A stretch of 46,475 bases of DNA from Candidatus Nitrotoga sp. HW29 (GTDB lineage: Bacteria > Pseudomonadota > Gammaproteobacteria > Burkholderiales > Gallionellaceae): positions 1 through 46,475 of the forward strand of contig NZ_CAKMAA020000039.1 in the NCBI RefSeq assembly GCF_924101635.2. The letters are read 5' to 3'. The notes under the pieces were generated by a model. That model searched no databases, was not told where the DNA came from, and saw nothing but the letters and a program-made list of their open reading frames with translations. Below, piece after piece: positions 31,570 through 39,726 of this stretch. A program made the position numbers and the translations under genes. Every line of letters starts with the position of its first letter. Positions within the stretch are counted from its first letter, which is position 1.

Positions 31570-33308
31570 TGACGACCTCGCGTGTAGTAGTTATTCAGCT
31601 TGCGCTGCATGGTGGCGGCGCTATCGGTATTGATAATGGTTGCGCTTGGCATTCTTACGTTCGCCATTATCTCGTTGGTGAATTCGGTAAGATCAATTCT
31701 CGAAAAATCCAGACTGGAAAACTCGGTTGGGGTGAAGCCTGTGCAGTCCGTGACAGGTTTACCAATTTGCACGCCGCCTGATGTATTGATAATTCTTGCC
31801 AAACGGGAATTGAAACAGCAATAACTTTCCGTTGTCTGCAAACATGTGCCAATAATTGGTATCTTTATTGAACAATGGCTCCCTGTGTAACGACAAAGGT
31901 TCTGCCCTTTTTTCATGGCGAGCATTTTTTCTGGTTGGTCGCACGATAGAAGTTCCTGAAGAATCATTAGTCCTACTTGGATCGCGAGTGAGGTGGGGTC
32001 GAATGCAAAGCTGATCCCACCGAAAGAACCCAGTGCCCCTGGCATTGCTCCCCACGTTGCGGTAAAGCCGTAAAGCGAAAAGGCCGGACTGAATGGCATC
32101 GACGACCCACCGGCGAGTGATCCGACCGGGGTTGATGCAAGCACCGAGTCCAATCCTCTCACAATATGAAAGTTGTCAAACAACGTGTCGTACATGTAAC
32201 TACTGCCATATTTCAGGGTCTGCCCACCGGCATTCACGGCATATCCCATGACGGAAGCATTGTTTAGCGCCGCACCACCTCCACTCGGCTTGCAGCAGTT
32301 AACCAATCCAAACAGTGATTTTTTACAACTGGATCCCTGCCCTCCAAATATACGCAGGCTCGCTGCATCCATGTAATTTCCGGCTTGTCGCGTGACTTCC
32401 ATCATGGCGGCTGTTTGAGCAAAGTCCGTGTCCGGCACATGACCGGTATTGAAACAGTTGCCGCCTGTGCAGTATGTGTTTCCACCGCAATCTGCAACGG
32501 TGGAAGACGATCCGGATGCGCTTAGGCAGCGATAGGTTTTTTCGGTAAGGCTGCACTGGTTGTTGAGTGCTGTTGTCAGGCATTGCGATGTGTTGAGCGC
32601 GCATCCTCTAGACTGCAATGCGCCGCAGTCCGTTTGCGGCGTCCCCAGACACGAATAGTTGTCTTGCCAGCTCCAGCAGTCTTTGTACACCGGCAATCCG
32701 TTAATTATGCGTGTTGCCGCTGGCTCAACGCAGATGTGCGACGCAATCGCGCAGGTCGGGCTGTTTGCGTAAGGTTGGCACTGGGTGTTATTGAGGGTGT
32801 CGGTCACAATGGTATAGCTATCAGCTACTCTTAGTGTGTTCGGCGGCGTGGATAACGCCGGGTTGCCACACCGCCATGTGTTATCCCATTGCATGCAGCC
32901 AGTGCCAAACGTGGTGTCGATAACCGCACACGTTGAGCTGACTTGCCAACACCCTGAAATTTGCCTGAAGGCTGAACAATAATCGACAGCGTTGGGTTTG
33001 ATGCAGGTATAGGTGTCCTGATACTCCCAGCAACCGCCAACCTCGGCCAGCGTCACCGTGACACCGGCAATCGTTTTGCTGGCCGTGCTATCGACGCAAG
33101 TGGAACTTGCCAGCCGACAATCAGCGGCAATTGCCCGACCGCAGAGCACCATAACGAGAATGATCACTACAGAGCCGACCAATAAATAGTGTGCCGTGCA
33201 CCCCGAGGTTGTCGAAGAGACAGGTGGTTGGACAAGCTCACCACGAACGGATTTCAATACGGATTTCAATCTGTTTAATGACCGAACCACTAACGCTAGC
33301 AACTTCAT
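31566..33308 (-). CDS. traN: TraN, C-terminal half as a separate gene
   Basis: A 580-residue cysteine-rich protein. After a basic start (MKLLALVVRSLNRLKSVLK) a hydrophobic segment, LLVGSVVIILVMVLCG, ends in RAIAADC, a plausible late signal sequence. Then come many cysteines in TraN-like order (GGCWEYQDTYTC, CWSWQDNYSC, CDQPEK, GTCLQTTESYCC, DCTGFTPTEF). TraN is the outer-membrane mating-pair stabiliser of F-type systems. The ATG overlaps the stop of the upstream half as TAATG. Together the halves give about 827 residues, the normal size of one TraN. Confidence 0.75.
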   Translation of the reverse strand: MKLLALVVRSLNRLKSVLKSVRGELVQPPVSSTTSGCTAHYLLVGSVVIILVMVLCGRAIAADCRLASSTCVDSTASKTIAGVTVTLAEVGGCWEYQDTYTCIKPNAVDYCSAFRQISGCWQVSSTCAVIDTTFGTGCMQWDNTWRCGNPALSTPPNTLRVADSYTIVTDTLNNTQCQPYANSPTCAIASHICVEPAATRIINGLPVYKDCWSWQDNYSCLGTPQTDCGALQSRGCALNTSQCLTTALNNQCSLTEKTYRCLSASGSSSTVADCGGNTYCTGGNCFNTGHVPDTDFAQTAAMMEVTRQAGNYMDAASLRIFGGQGSSCKKSLFGLVNCCKPSGGGAALNNASVMGYAVNAGGQTLKYGSSYMYDTLFDNFHIVRGLDSVLASTPVGSLAGGSSMPFSPAFSLYGFTATWGAMPGALGSFGGISFAFDPTSLAIQVGLMILQELLSCDQPEKMLAMKKGQNLCRYTGSHCSIKIPIIGTCLQTTESYCCFNSRLARIINTSGGVQIGKPVTDCTGFTPTEFSSLDFSRIDLTEFTNEIMANVRMPSATIINTDSAATMQRKLNNYYTRGRQ

Positions 33309-34051
33309 TACTGTGCTCGCTGTTGCAAGACGACGCACTCGTTGGACGTCCAGGTGCTTACCGTCGAGGCACCTCGCCGACAACTCAGGGATTCGTAGCT
33401 TTTTGCTGTCTGGCTGCATTGATAGTTGGCATCGGCATCCACCACAATCGTGCGCCCGACAATACACATGTGACTGGTTGTGCTCAGATACTCGTTACAA
33501 ACTTCGGTGGTATAGGTTGGCGGCTTGGTGATGGTTTGAGTCGTGCATCCGGTAAAAGCCCCGATTGCGGATGGACTGGCATACCCCAATGATGTTGCTG
33601 CCAGTGTTCCGGGATTGGCTTCTATGATTCTCGATCTTGTGACATTCGGATCGCCCGGGGGGAGGGTGAACTGCGGTCGCGTTGTCGGATTGCGCGCCAT
33701 GTAATTGATGGCTTCGCAGTTTTGCTGGAGGAAGGCGTTTGGGTTGACCGGGCCGGCCTGACAGGCGGTCACTTTCCCCGCCCCTTGTGTAATCGTGTCT
33801 CCGCTTCCCCCCATGAAATAGCCAGCCTCTGGCGCGGTACTGCTGTAATTGTAGTAGCTCGAATTGAAGCTGTTGACCGTAGTCGCTATCGTGCCGTTGG
33901 TGATGTTTGTCGATGCGCTGGGTGTGGCACTTTGCGCGGTCGCTTGACCATCGATAAACGCCTGCTCCACGGGTGTAACGGCGTGTGACAGCAGCGGGAT
34001 TGCGCCACTCAGATACAAGACCATGGCAAACTTTCTGCACCCTGCTCTCAT
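33308..34051 (-). CDS. TraN, N-terminal half
   Basis: A 247-residue protein with its own signal peptide (MRAGCRKFAMVLYLSGAIPL, cleavage near SHA). Gly/Asn/Ser/Thr-rich middle (TNITNGTIATTVNSFNSSYY). The cysteine-containing end (YQCSQTAKSYESLSCRRG, WTSNECVVLQ) is the kind of stretch that continues without a break in ordinary TraN. It stops at 33308, where the second half begins. The start overlaps the trbC stop (ATGA). Confidence 0.7.
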   Translation of the reverse strand: MRAGCRKFAMVLYLSGAIPLLSHAVTPVEQAFIDGQATAQSATPSASTNITNGTIATTVNSFNSSYYNYSSTAPEAGYFMGGSGDTITQGAGKVTACQAGPVNPNAFLQQNCEAINYMARNPTTRPQFTLPPGDPNVTRSRIIEANPGTLAATSLGYASPSAIGAFTGCTTQTITKPPTYTTEVCNEYLSTTSHMCIVGRTIVVDADANYQCSQTAKSYESLSCRRGASTVSTWTSNECVVLQQRAQ

Positions 34052-34704
34052 GGATGATCCACTTTGACTTTGTCGCCAAACAAGCGCGCAGTCACCGCCC
34101 ATTGCGGTGACGTGCGCTCGATGTATTCAAGTGCATAGTCCTGACTTACGTCGCCCGTAACCTTCACGTACCGATCCGGTTGAGCGCAGCCACTGTCCAA
34201 TTGGTCGCCAACGTCGGATTGAGCAAGCACCAGTGCAGGCACTTGATTCACTTTGAACTGAGTAAACGCGGGCGGATGGATGACTGCTTCAACACGATGA
34301 TTGCCTAGCAGCGCGCTGATGCGCTTTGACATGTCGGTCATTTTGTCGCCTTTGAAACCACGGAAAATCAGTCGCGCACCGGTTTTTTCCGACTGTTCAA
34401 CAATGCGCAGCAAACTCTCTCGCGGCATCGAGAACGACACAAAGATCATCATCTCTGGTGTTGCTAGCTTTGTTTGCAAGGGCTGCTGGTGGAATTGCTT
34501 TGCCACGTCTTCCGGGTTTGCGGTGGTCGCAGGTTGAGGCAATGCGGTTACATTAGGTGCGGGCGCGCGGTATTGATTAACAACGCGCTCGTTGATCTCC
34601 TGGAGAATGCGGTTTGATCTTTCCAGTACCGTTTCCGCGCTGGCTTGCTGCACCAGTAAAACAAGCACACAGGCCAATGTGATACGCGACGTGACGTTCA
34701 CCAT
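34048..34704 (-). CDS. trbC: F-type conjugal transfer protein TrbC
   Basis: A 218-residue periplasmic protein. Signal peptide MVNVTSRITLACVLVLLV...ASA. The TrbC thioredoxin-like domain is seen as MMIFVSFSMPRESLLRIV, GARLIFRGFKGDKMTDM and VNQVPALVLAQ. It supports pilus assembly with TraW and TraU. I chose the ATG at 34704 (GGGAG upstream), overlapping the traU stop as ATGA. A longer reading within traU is rejected. Confidence 0.88.
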   Translation of the reverse strand: MVNVTSRITLACVLVLLVQQASAETVLERSNRILQEINERVVNQYRAPAPNVTALPQPATTANPEDVAKQFHQQPLQTKLATPEMMIFVSFSMPRESLLRIVEQSEKTGARLIFRGFKGDKMTDMSKRISALLGNHRVEAVIHPPAFTQFKVNQVPALVLAQSDVGDQLDSGCAQPDRYVKVTGDVSQDYALEYIERTSPQWAVTARLFGDKVKVDHP

Positions 34705-35711
34705 CAGAAAGCTCCCTGGCAACAGTTCCGCTTGCGGAAGATCATGTAGGCAAAGTCTTCGCCAGCGGCCGGAATTTCTTTGCCAGCTCCCCAAATGACA
34801 GTTGTGCGGCCTAGTGGCTGGCAACACTTTCCATTGATTTTGTCTTGCGCTACCGGAAAGTGCATCTGGTATTTGTAGTTAGTCTTGTCCATGAGCAGTT
34901 GCGGGTAGTATCCACACAGCCCGGAACTCCCTGATGCGGCCCACATCAGCCCTTCGCGATGCATCTTGGCAATGATGCGCGACACCAGCAGGCTCGATGC
35001 CTGCACGCCTCCAATATGTGAGGCGACATGTCCGTTCAACGGATACATCGAACCCTGACAACCGGCACACCAGAACAACGTGTTGCTGCCAAATCCAAGG
35101 GAGGACGCAACGCAATCCGCGCCACAGGCGAGTCTGGCTACCAGGTTGCCAAACAGGAATGAATCCGGATTGAGGATGCTGGTCATTTCGTCATCATTCC
35201 AAAGCGGATCAAGTTCGGTGAGATAGGCCACATCGAACACCTGCTGTTCGAGACACGGACTATCGACAACGGCTTCCAGCAATATCAATACCGGATCAAC
35301 ATACCAATGCACCTGATAGAACGAGCTGGTGTCGGAATTGTCTTTTTTTCTTTGTGTGCCGTGTGGTGCGTCGAATCCGGGGTTCATATCAATACCGCCC
35401 AACGATGTCATGCAGAATGGTTTTCGCACCACGTCAACGTGACGCACCGGCTCCCAGAAGCTGATCTTGATGCCGGGATTGACGCCGCACAGGCAAATCG
35501 GCGCACCACCGGGATTCGGTGTGTCCTCTTGCCCGAGCGCGACGGGTAGCGACAGTGCGCCCGCACCGAACGTGATTGGGAAAACACAACTCCAACAGAT
35601 GTCAGTAATCGGATTTGGGAAACGCCCTTGGCACTCAAGAGATGCCATCGCATTCTGTCCACATATCAGCAGGCCGAACGCACAGAGTAATGTTTTAGTA
35701 ACGTAGTTCAT
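34704..35711 (-). CDS. traU: F-type conjugal transfer protein TraU
   Basis: A 335-residue periplasmic protein. Signal peptide MNYVTKTLLCAFGLLICGQN (cut near AMA). The typical start of the mature form is RFPNPITDICWSCVFPITFG. Many conserved cysteines follow (ACGADCVASS, FWCAGCQGSMYPL, KINGKCCQPLGR). TraU is needed for DNA transfer rather than pilus outgrowth in F. Its ATG lies inside the end of traW. Confidence 0.93.
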   Translation of the reverse strand: MNYVTKTLLCAFGLLICGQNAMASLECQGRFPNPITDICWSCVFPITFGAGALSLPVALGQEDTPNPGGAPICLCGVNPGIKISFWEPVRHVDVVRKPFCMTSLGGIDMNPGFDAPHGTQRKKDNSDTSSFYQVHWYVDPVLILLEAVVDSPCLEQQVFDVAYLTELDPLWNDDEMTSILNPDSFLFGNLVARLACGADCVASSLGFGSNTLFWCAGCQGSMYPLNGHVASHIGGVQASSLLVSRIIAKMHREGLMWAASGSSGLCGYYPQLLMDKTNYKYQMHFPVAQDKINGKCCQPLGRTTVIWGAGKEIPAAGEDFAYMIFRKRNCCQGAF

Positions 35712-36327
35712 CAATACGCAGCCTCTTCCCTTCTTGTCTGACGATGGCGGGCACTTGGGTGATGGCGAAACGTTTGGTCAGTCTGCCGCCTTGATCGAAA
35801 TAAACGGGCATTTTCCATTTCCGCATCAGCTCCAGTGGGGCTCCTGCTACCAGCACTAACTTGACCGGCCTGTCGGATGCTGCGGTAATTTTTTTGCTGA
35901 ATTCCAACTGCTTTGCATCACGCGCATCCACGAACAACAAGTATTTATTCCAGCCGATGTAATCGAGCGGATTAACGCGCGTCCCACGGGGATAAAGGAT
36001 TTTTCCGGTTGTGTCAGTGACATCCTTGTCAGTGACTATGGAAGGGTCGTAATAGTGTGTATTGGCTGTTTCTGTGGCTTGCATGCCCGGTATCGGCTTG
36101 GGATGTTCAATGCCCGACATCACGCGGTTTTTGTATTCAGTCTGTCGTTTTGCCAGCTCGCCGGTTTTCTCCATGTGGCGCAATTTGTCTTTGATGAGCT
36201 CAATGAGGTCACGTTCGGCAATGTCATATGTCTTGCCGATAACACCGAGGTCTTCTGCGTGAGCCAAGCCGACCTGAGTTGCGATCACCACAGCGTAAAG
36301 CGCAGCAAGATAAAAGTTGTTTCGCAT
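35695..36327 (-). CDS. traW: F-type conjugal transfer protein TraW
   Basis: A 210-residue periplasmic protein. Signal peptide MRNNFYLAALYAVVIATQVG (cut after AHA). Family words: LGVIGKTYDIAERDLIELI, HYYDPSIVTDKDV and GKILYPRGTRVNPLDYI. The ATG at 36327 follows the stop of the small gene as TGAGATG; earlier in-frame codons overlap that gene and are rejected. It overlaps traU by 17 nt. Confidence 0.92.
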   Translation of the reverse strand: MRNNFYLAALYAVVIATQVGLAHAEDLGVIGKTYDIAERDLIELIKDKLRHMEKTGELAKRQTEYKNRVMSGIEHPKPIPGMQATETANTHYYDPSIVTDKDVTDTTGKILYPRGTRVNPLDYIGWNKYLLFVDARDAKQLEFSKKITAASDRPVKLVLVAGAPLELMRKWKMPVYFDQGGRLTKRFAITQVPAIVRQEGKRLRIDELRY

Positions 36328-36328
36328 C

Positions 36329-36553
36329 TCACCGTCCGTTTTGCAAGACTGAATGTATCGAATGCCAGACAATCTCAATCGGCTTCTCGATGCCGTGCAT
36401 GCTTGCCAGTCCCGGCGCAATATCGGCCAAGGCTTCACGGGCAGCCGCAAACGATTCGCCTTCTGCGGCCAACCAGGGGATGTCTGGAGATAGCGCGAAC
36501 CACTGCCCGAGCAGATCATGTCCAATGAAAATGTTGATCTGTTTAGTGTTCAT
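36329..36553 (-). CDS. small HicB/DUF1902-like protein
   Basis: A 74-residue protein: INIFIGHDLLGQWFALSPDI then PWLAAEGESFAAAREAL. The beta-beta-beta-alpha pattern with a D-x-P-W/G-L turn is that of HicB-like and DUF1902 proteins. No HicA partner is adjacent, so it is not an obvious toxin-antitoxin pair. It overlaps traI by 4 nt upstream and abuts traW downstream, so it is a cistron of the transfer operon. Confidence 0.65.
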   Translation of the reverse strand: MNTKQINIFIGHDLLGQWFALSPDIPWLAAEGESFAAAREALADIAPGLASMHGIEKPIEIVWHSIHSVLQNGR

Positions 36554-38649
36554 GTTTTCAATTCCGGGATGTCTGAAAGCGCGATGCCCCGCATGAGGCG
36601 CGCTGCTGCCATGACGCCAACTTTCTGCTGCACCAGCAAATTGATGTCGCGCCTGATGAGTTCTTTGCCATCCCTCTTGGCCGCTTGCAACAATTCATTC
36701 AGCCTGGCAATTTGGCTTGGCGGATCAACCGGTGGTAGCGATTGCTCTTTGACTTCGGCAACATGAGTAGCGCCTGGCTTTGGCGCAGGGCGCTTCTTGG
36801 GCTTATTGGGTGGTGTGACGATGTTCTGCCGCTCAGGCACATCGCTCGTGGCAAGTTGGCGAACCGTCTTTGTTTCCTGCCGCGCTTCGATTGCGGAATC
36901 CGTATTGGCAGGTGCGCATTGCGGCGCGGTTGTTGCGCGCTGTGGAAAAAGATTGCTGATCGATCGGCTAAGCCTGATGGCCTTGGCGATACCGCTGGCG
37001 AACTCGGCTTCACCCACCTTGGCAACCTCACTGTCCGCTTCCATCCAGCCGCGCTCGGTAAGACCGTCCAGAATCTGCTTGGGCGTGAACCCGTAACCGG
37101 CAAAGGCCTGTGGCCACTTGAGACGCAGGCAGCCGTCTTCGAGACACACGGCAAGGTCGTTCAATACTTTCTTGCCTGTCTGAAAATCATCGATCAGCAC
37201 CTTGAGCATTTCGCCCACGCTGCCGGTGAGCTGCTCGGCGGTGGCAGGCGTTGCTGGCCCAAGGGTTTCAGACTCAGCTGTACTGAAGACGTGCTGTAGG
37301 TGTACTGGGTTTTCTGTGCCGGCGCTGATCACTTGCTCAGACGTGCTGGAGAGGTGCTGGGGACGTTCTGGGTTTTCTGCGTCAACATGGGTTTTGGTGC
37401 TGCCAACAGCTTCGTTGCTGCCGATCACGCAACCGGCGACAGGCGCAATCGGCATCGTGCTGATGAGCGCCTGATCGCGAAGCCGTATGGACTTCAGTTT
37501 CAGGGTGGGTATTTTTTCAGTGAGTACATCGGGCGCAATGTAGAAATACGGATCACCATCGCCTTCGCGCATACAGGCAATCCCTCTTTCAACCATCATG
37601 TCGAGGATGCCATCCGGGGTTTTGGGCAAGCCGGGAATATCTTCATCGTTGGTGCGCCGGGCAATCTCCTCACCCGCCATCGGCCAGACAAGGTAGGTCA
37701 TGCCGTCGATATTCCATACTCTGGCTGATGGTTCGTTGATTCGCCACACGCCCTCGCGCACCAGACGACGCATGATGTCGGTCAGATAGCGCTCGACTGG
37801 CACACCGATCTCGTAGCCTGCCATCGCCACGCCCATGGTTTTCAGGTCACGCTCGACGCTTAACTGGTCGGCTCTGACCACATAGTCATGTATCTGGTTG
37901 GTTTGTCCAGGATTGCTGTTGAGCGATTCCGTCAGCCAGATCACCACATCCGTGCTGCCGTCACTGATCCAGTCGAACGACTCTTTGGCAATTACCGCAT
38001 CAATCAGGGTGCTGGACACATTGGTGTGATGTCTTCCCCGCCCCTCTTGCCAGTGCAGAAAATAATTCTCAATGTCGTTCGACAGCGCCCAGTGATAAAC
38101 CCCCTGGTTGTAAGGTCGCCACCTTTGCGCATTCGCGCGGTCGGTGACAGTCAAGTCGGTCACCACCTTGCCGAGGTCGTGGCAGATGCCAGCCAGGAAC
38201 ACGGCCAGTCGCCAGCGCGGCTCTATCACGCGTCGTTGCTGTGGCGTGGTCACACCGCGTATCAGTTTGCCCTCGGTTTGTTGCAGTGCCCATAATCCGA
38301 CTTCGAGAGAGTGGCGCAACATGCCGCCCGCACCGCGATGATGATGCGCTTGCGAGGCCGGCAAGAGATGGACAAAAGCGGCAAGGCGCAACATCGCCGG
38401 GTTGTAGTGAGTTGCCAGCAGCTCCGCGTCAGCAATCAGCTGGCGAATTCCGCCCGTGAGTTCGTGTTGCGTGGCGAGCAGTTCGGCGGGGGCATACACA
38501 GGCAATCCCTCCATGAATGGCGGATAGCGCGGTATCCTTTGCAGGTCTTCAATCCGCTTGGCAAACGCCATCTGGTTGATTTGCACAGCCTCATGCACGC
38601 TCGGCAGAAAGCGGAATTTGCGTAACAGTCGGTCGGTTAAAGTATCCAT
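36550..38649 (-). CDS. traI: MobH-type relaxase TraI
   Basis: A 699-residue TraI_2 (MobH) protein as in SXT/R391. The HD-type metal site is visible: AHHHRGAGGM (His102-104), RHSLEVGLW (112-120) and ICHDLGKVV (156-163). These relaxases nick at oriT and pilot the strand. The C-terminal half has the DUF1528 region (LRLKWPQAFAGYGFTPKQIL, AIRLSRSISNLF). The C-terminal 130 residues are a low-complexity tail and TrfA-unlike coil. It follows the S26 peptidase by 3 nt. No coupling protein TraD is in the window. Confidence 0.9.
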   Translation of the reverse strand: MDTLTDRLLRKFRFLPSVHEAVQINQMAFAKRIEDLQRIPRYPPFMEGLPVYAPAELLATQHELTGGIRQLIADAELLATHYNPAMLRLAAFVHLLPASQAHHHRGAGGMLRHSLEVGLWALQQTEGKLIRGVTTPQQRRVIEPRWRLAVFLAGICHDLGKVVTDLTVTDRANAQRWRPYNQGVYHWALSNDIENYFLHWQEGRGRHHTNVSSTLIDAVIAKESFDWISDGSTDVVIWLTESLNSNPGQTNQIHDYVVRADQLSVERDLKTMGVAMAGYEIGVPVERYLTDIMRRLVREGVWRINEPSARVWNIDGMTYLVWPMAGEEIARRTNDEDIPGLPKTPDGILDMMVERGIACMREGDGDPYFYIAPDVLTEKIPTLKLKSIRLRDQALISTMPIAPVAGCVIGSNEAVGSTKTHVDAENPERPQHLSSTSEQVISAGTENPVHLQHVFSTAESETLGPATPATAEQLTGSVGEMLKVLIDDFQTGKKVLNDLAVCLEDGCLRLKWPQAFAGYGFTPKQILDGLTERGWMEADSEVAKVGEAEFASGIAKAIRLSRSISNLFPQRATTAPQCAPANTDSAIEARQETKTVRQLATSDVPERQNIVTPPNKPKKRPAPKPGATHVAEVKEQSLPPVDPPSQIARLNELLQAAKRDGKELIRRDINLLVQQKVGVMAAARLMRGIALSDIPELKT

Positions 38650-38652
38650 GAA

Positions 38653-39135
38653 TCAGAACAGCTTGAACGCCTTGCCAATGACGTGGCTGGCTGACACCAA
38701 TCCGACCGCTTCATACCGGGAATCAAGACTCAGCAGGTGATCGGCCATTACATAGTAGTGAGCAGCGGGGATGACGCCATTGAAACCCAGCTCCCGAATC
38801 GGTCGCCCGGTGCTGGTCGTTGATTTTGCCTCACCCACGAACGTCCCATTGACATAGTATTTGTGGTCGCGAGATTCAACAGAATCGCCCGCTGTACCCA
38901 TGACGCGCTTCAAGAATCGTGTGCCTTGTGGGTACAGAAAATTGCTCTGGTAGTTGAAGGCGACATACTCCCCTCGTTTGGGAAGCTCTCCCTTCTCTAT
39001 GAGGTACAGCGTACCCGGCAGACTTCGGCTTACGTTGACGGCAAACTCAAAGCGCAACGAGAAAGCGAGATAGGTAAGCAGCAGCAAGATGTAGGCTTTG
39101 TACTGGCGGCATAGATGCTCGTACAGCACATCCAT
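38653..39135 (-). CDS. traF: TraF-type S26 signal peptidase
   Basis: A 160-residue conjugation-associated S26 peptidase. One membrane helix (YKAYILLLLTYLAFSLRF), then the catalytic serine in NVSRSLPGTLYLIEKG and the catalytic lysine in FLKRVMGTAGDSVE, then PIRELGFNGVIPAAHYYVM and the box SLDSRYEAVGLV. It probably processes the pilin or cyclises it. I prefer the ATG at 39135 (AGG four bases upstream). An ATG at 39183 would add 16 residues and is possible. First gene of the visible transfer operon. Confidence 0.82.
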   Translation of the reverse strand: MDVLYEHLCRQYKAYILLLLTYLAFSLRFEFAVNVSRSLPGTLYLIEKGELPKRGEYVAFNYQSNFLYPQGTRFLKRVMGTAGDSVESRDHKYYVNGTFVGEAKSTTSTGRPIRELGFNGVIPAAHYYVMADHLLSLDSRYEAVGLVSASHVIGKAFKLF

Positions 39136-39726
39136 CTTGCCTGAAAACCAGAATAACGCCTTGAGGGATTGAATGTCTTCCATGCAACAATTGTTGCGCG
39201 GGAAGCATAAAAAAATCAGGTGGGTTCTGAGCAATTATGCGCAGAATCTGTGTTGCAATTTATGGGGTGGTGTGAACGGTGATTATTTTGGATAACGTAT
39301 CCAACACGGCAGTGACACTCATTACAATCACAAACCTACCACCTATAACGATGCAAAATCGGTCACCTAAAATGGTTCAAAAGCGCCACTGGATTTTCGA
39401 GGATTTGTGGGAGCAGTTTATGGATATAAAGCGGTCATTGGTTTCAACATGAAGTGGCGGTCAAGTAACAACTTTGAACACGGTCTCATCTCGTTTGCGG
39501 CGAGCGGCTACTCTTCGGTGTAAGTTCAACTGTGCGATGCAACACATGCATAAGTGGTATGGTGCGTACTGCTGTTTTCTAGTTCAAATTCAGGATTTCT
39601 GGCCAACACAAACCTATGCAATTCAGTACCATTTATTTTGTCTCTCGGAACCCATCAATTGGTATGCATCTGTAATTCTTGGCATACTCTCTACCCTAAT
39701 ATTCTGACGCCACAACATTAAGAGCC
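39136..39726. other. 591-bp gap between the tra operon and the STAND gene
   Basis: Divergent promoter region without a credible gene. It holds the palindrome TTGGATA-ACG-TATCCAA (39288-39304), a candidate operator. It also holds an inverted TATGC...GCATA pair near 39662-39688. Short open frames (for example 39474-39707) lack a Shine-Dalgarno and family words. I do not see a clear -35/-10 pair for either side. Confidence 0.5.
39288..39304. promoter_or_regulatory. palindrome upstream of the tra operon
   Basis: TTGGATA-ACG-TATCCAA, a perfect 7+3+7 inverted repeat, about 150 bases upstream of the S26 peptidase start. The best operator-like site for control of transfer genes in this gap. Confidence 0.4.

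Noticed and set aside
39340-39460. Possible remnant of an insertion sequence (GGTCACC-containing stretch)
   Set aside because: No transposase fragment, terminal inverted repeats or target duplication can be seen; the impression rests on short word likeness only.
39474-39707. 77-codon open frame upstream of the STAND gene
   Set aside because: No ribosome site, no family words, and it covers an inverted repeat in a divergent promoter gap.
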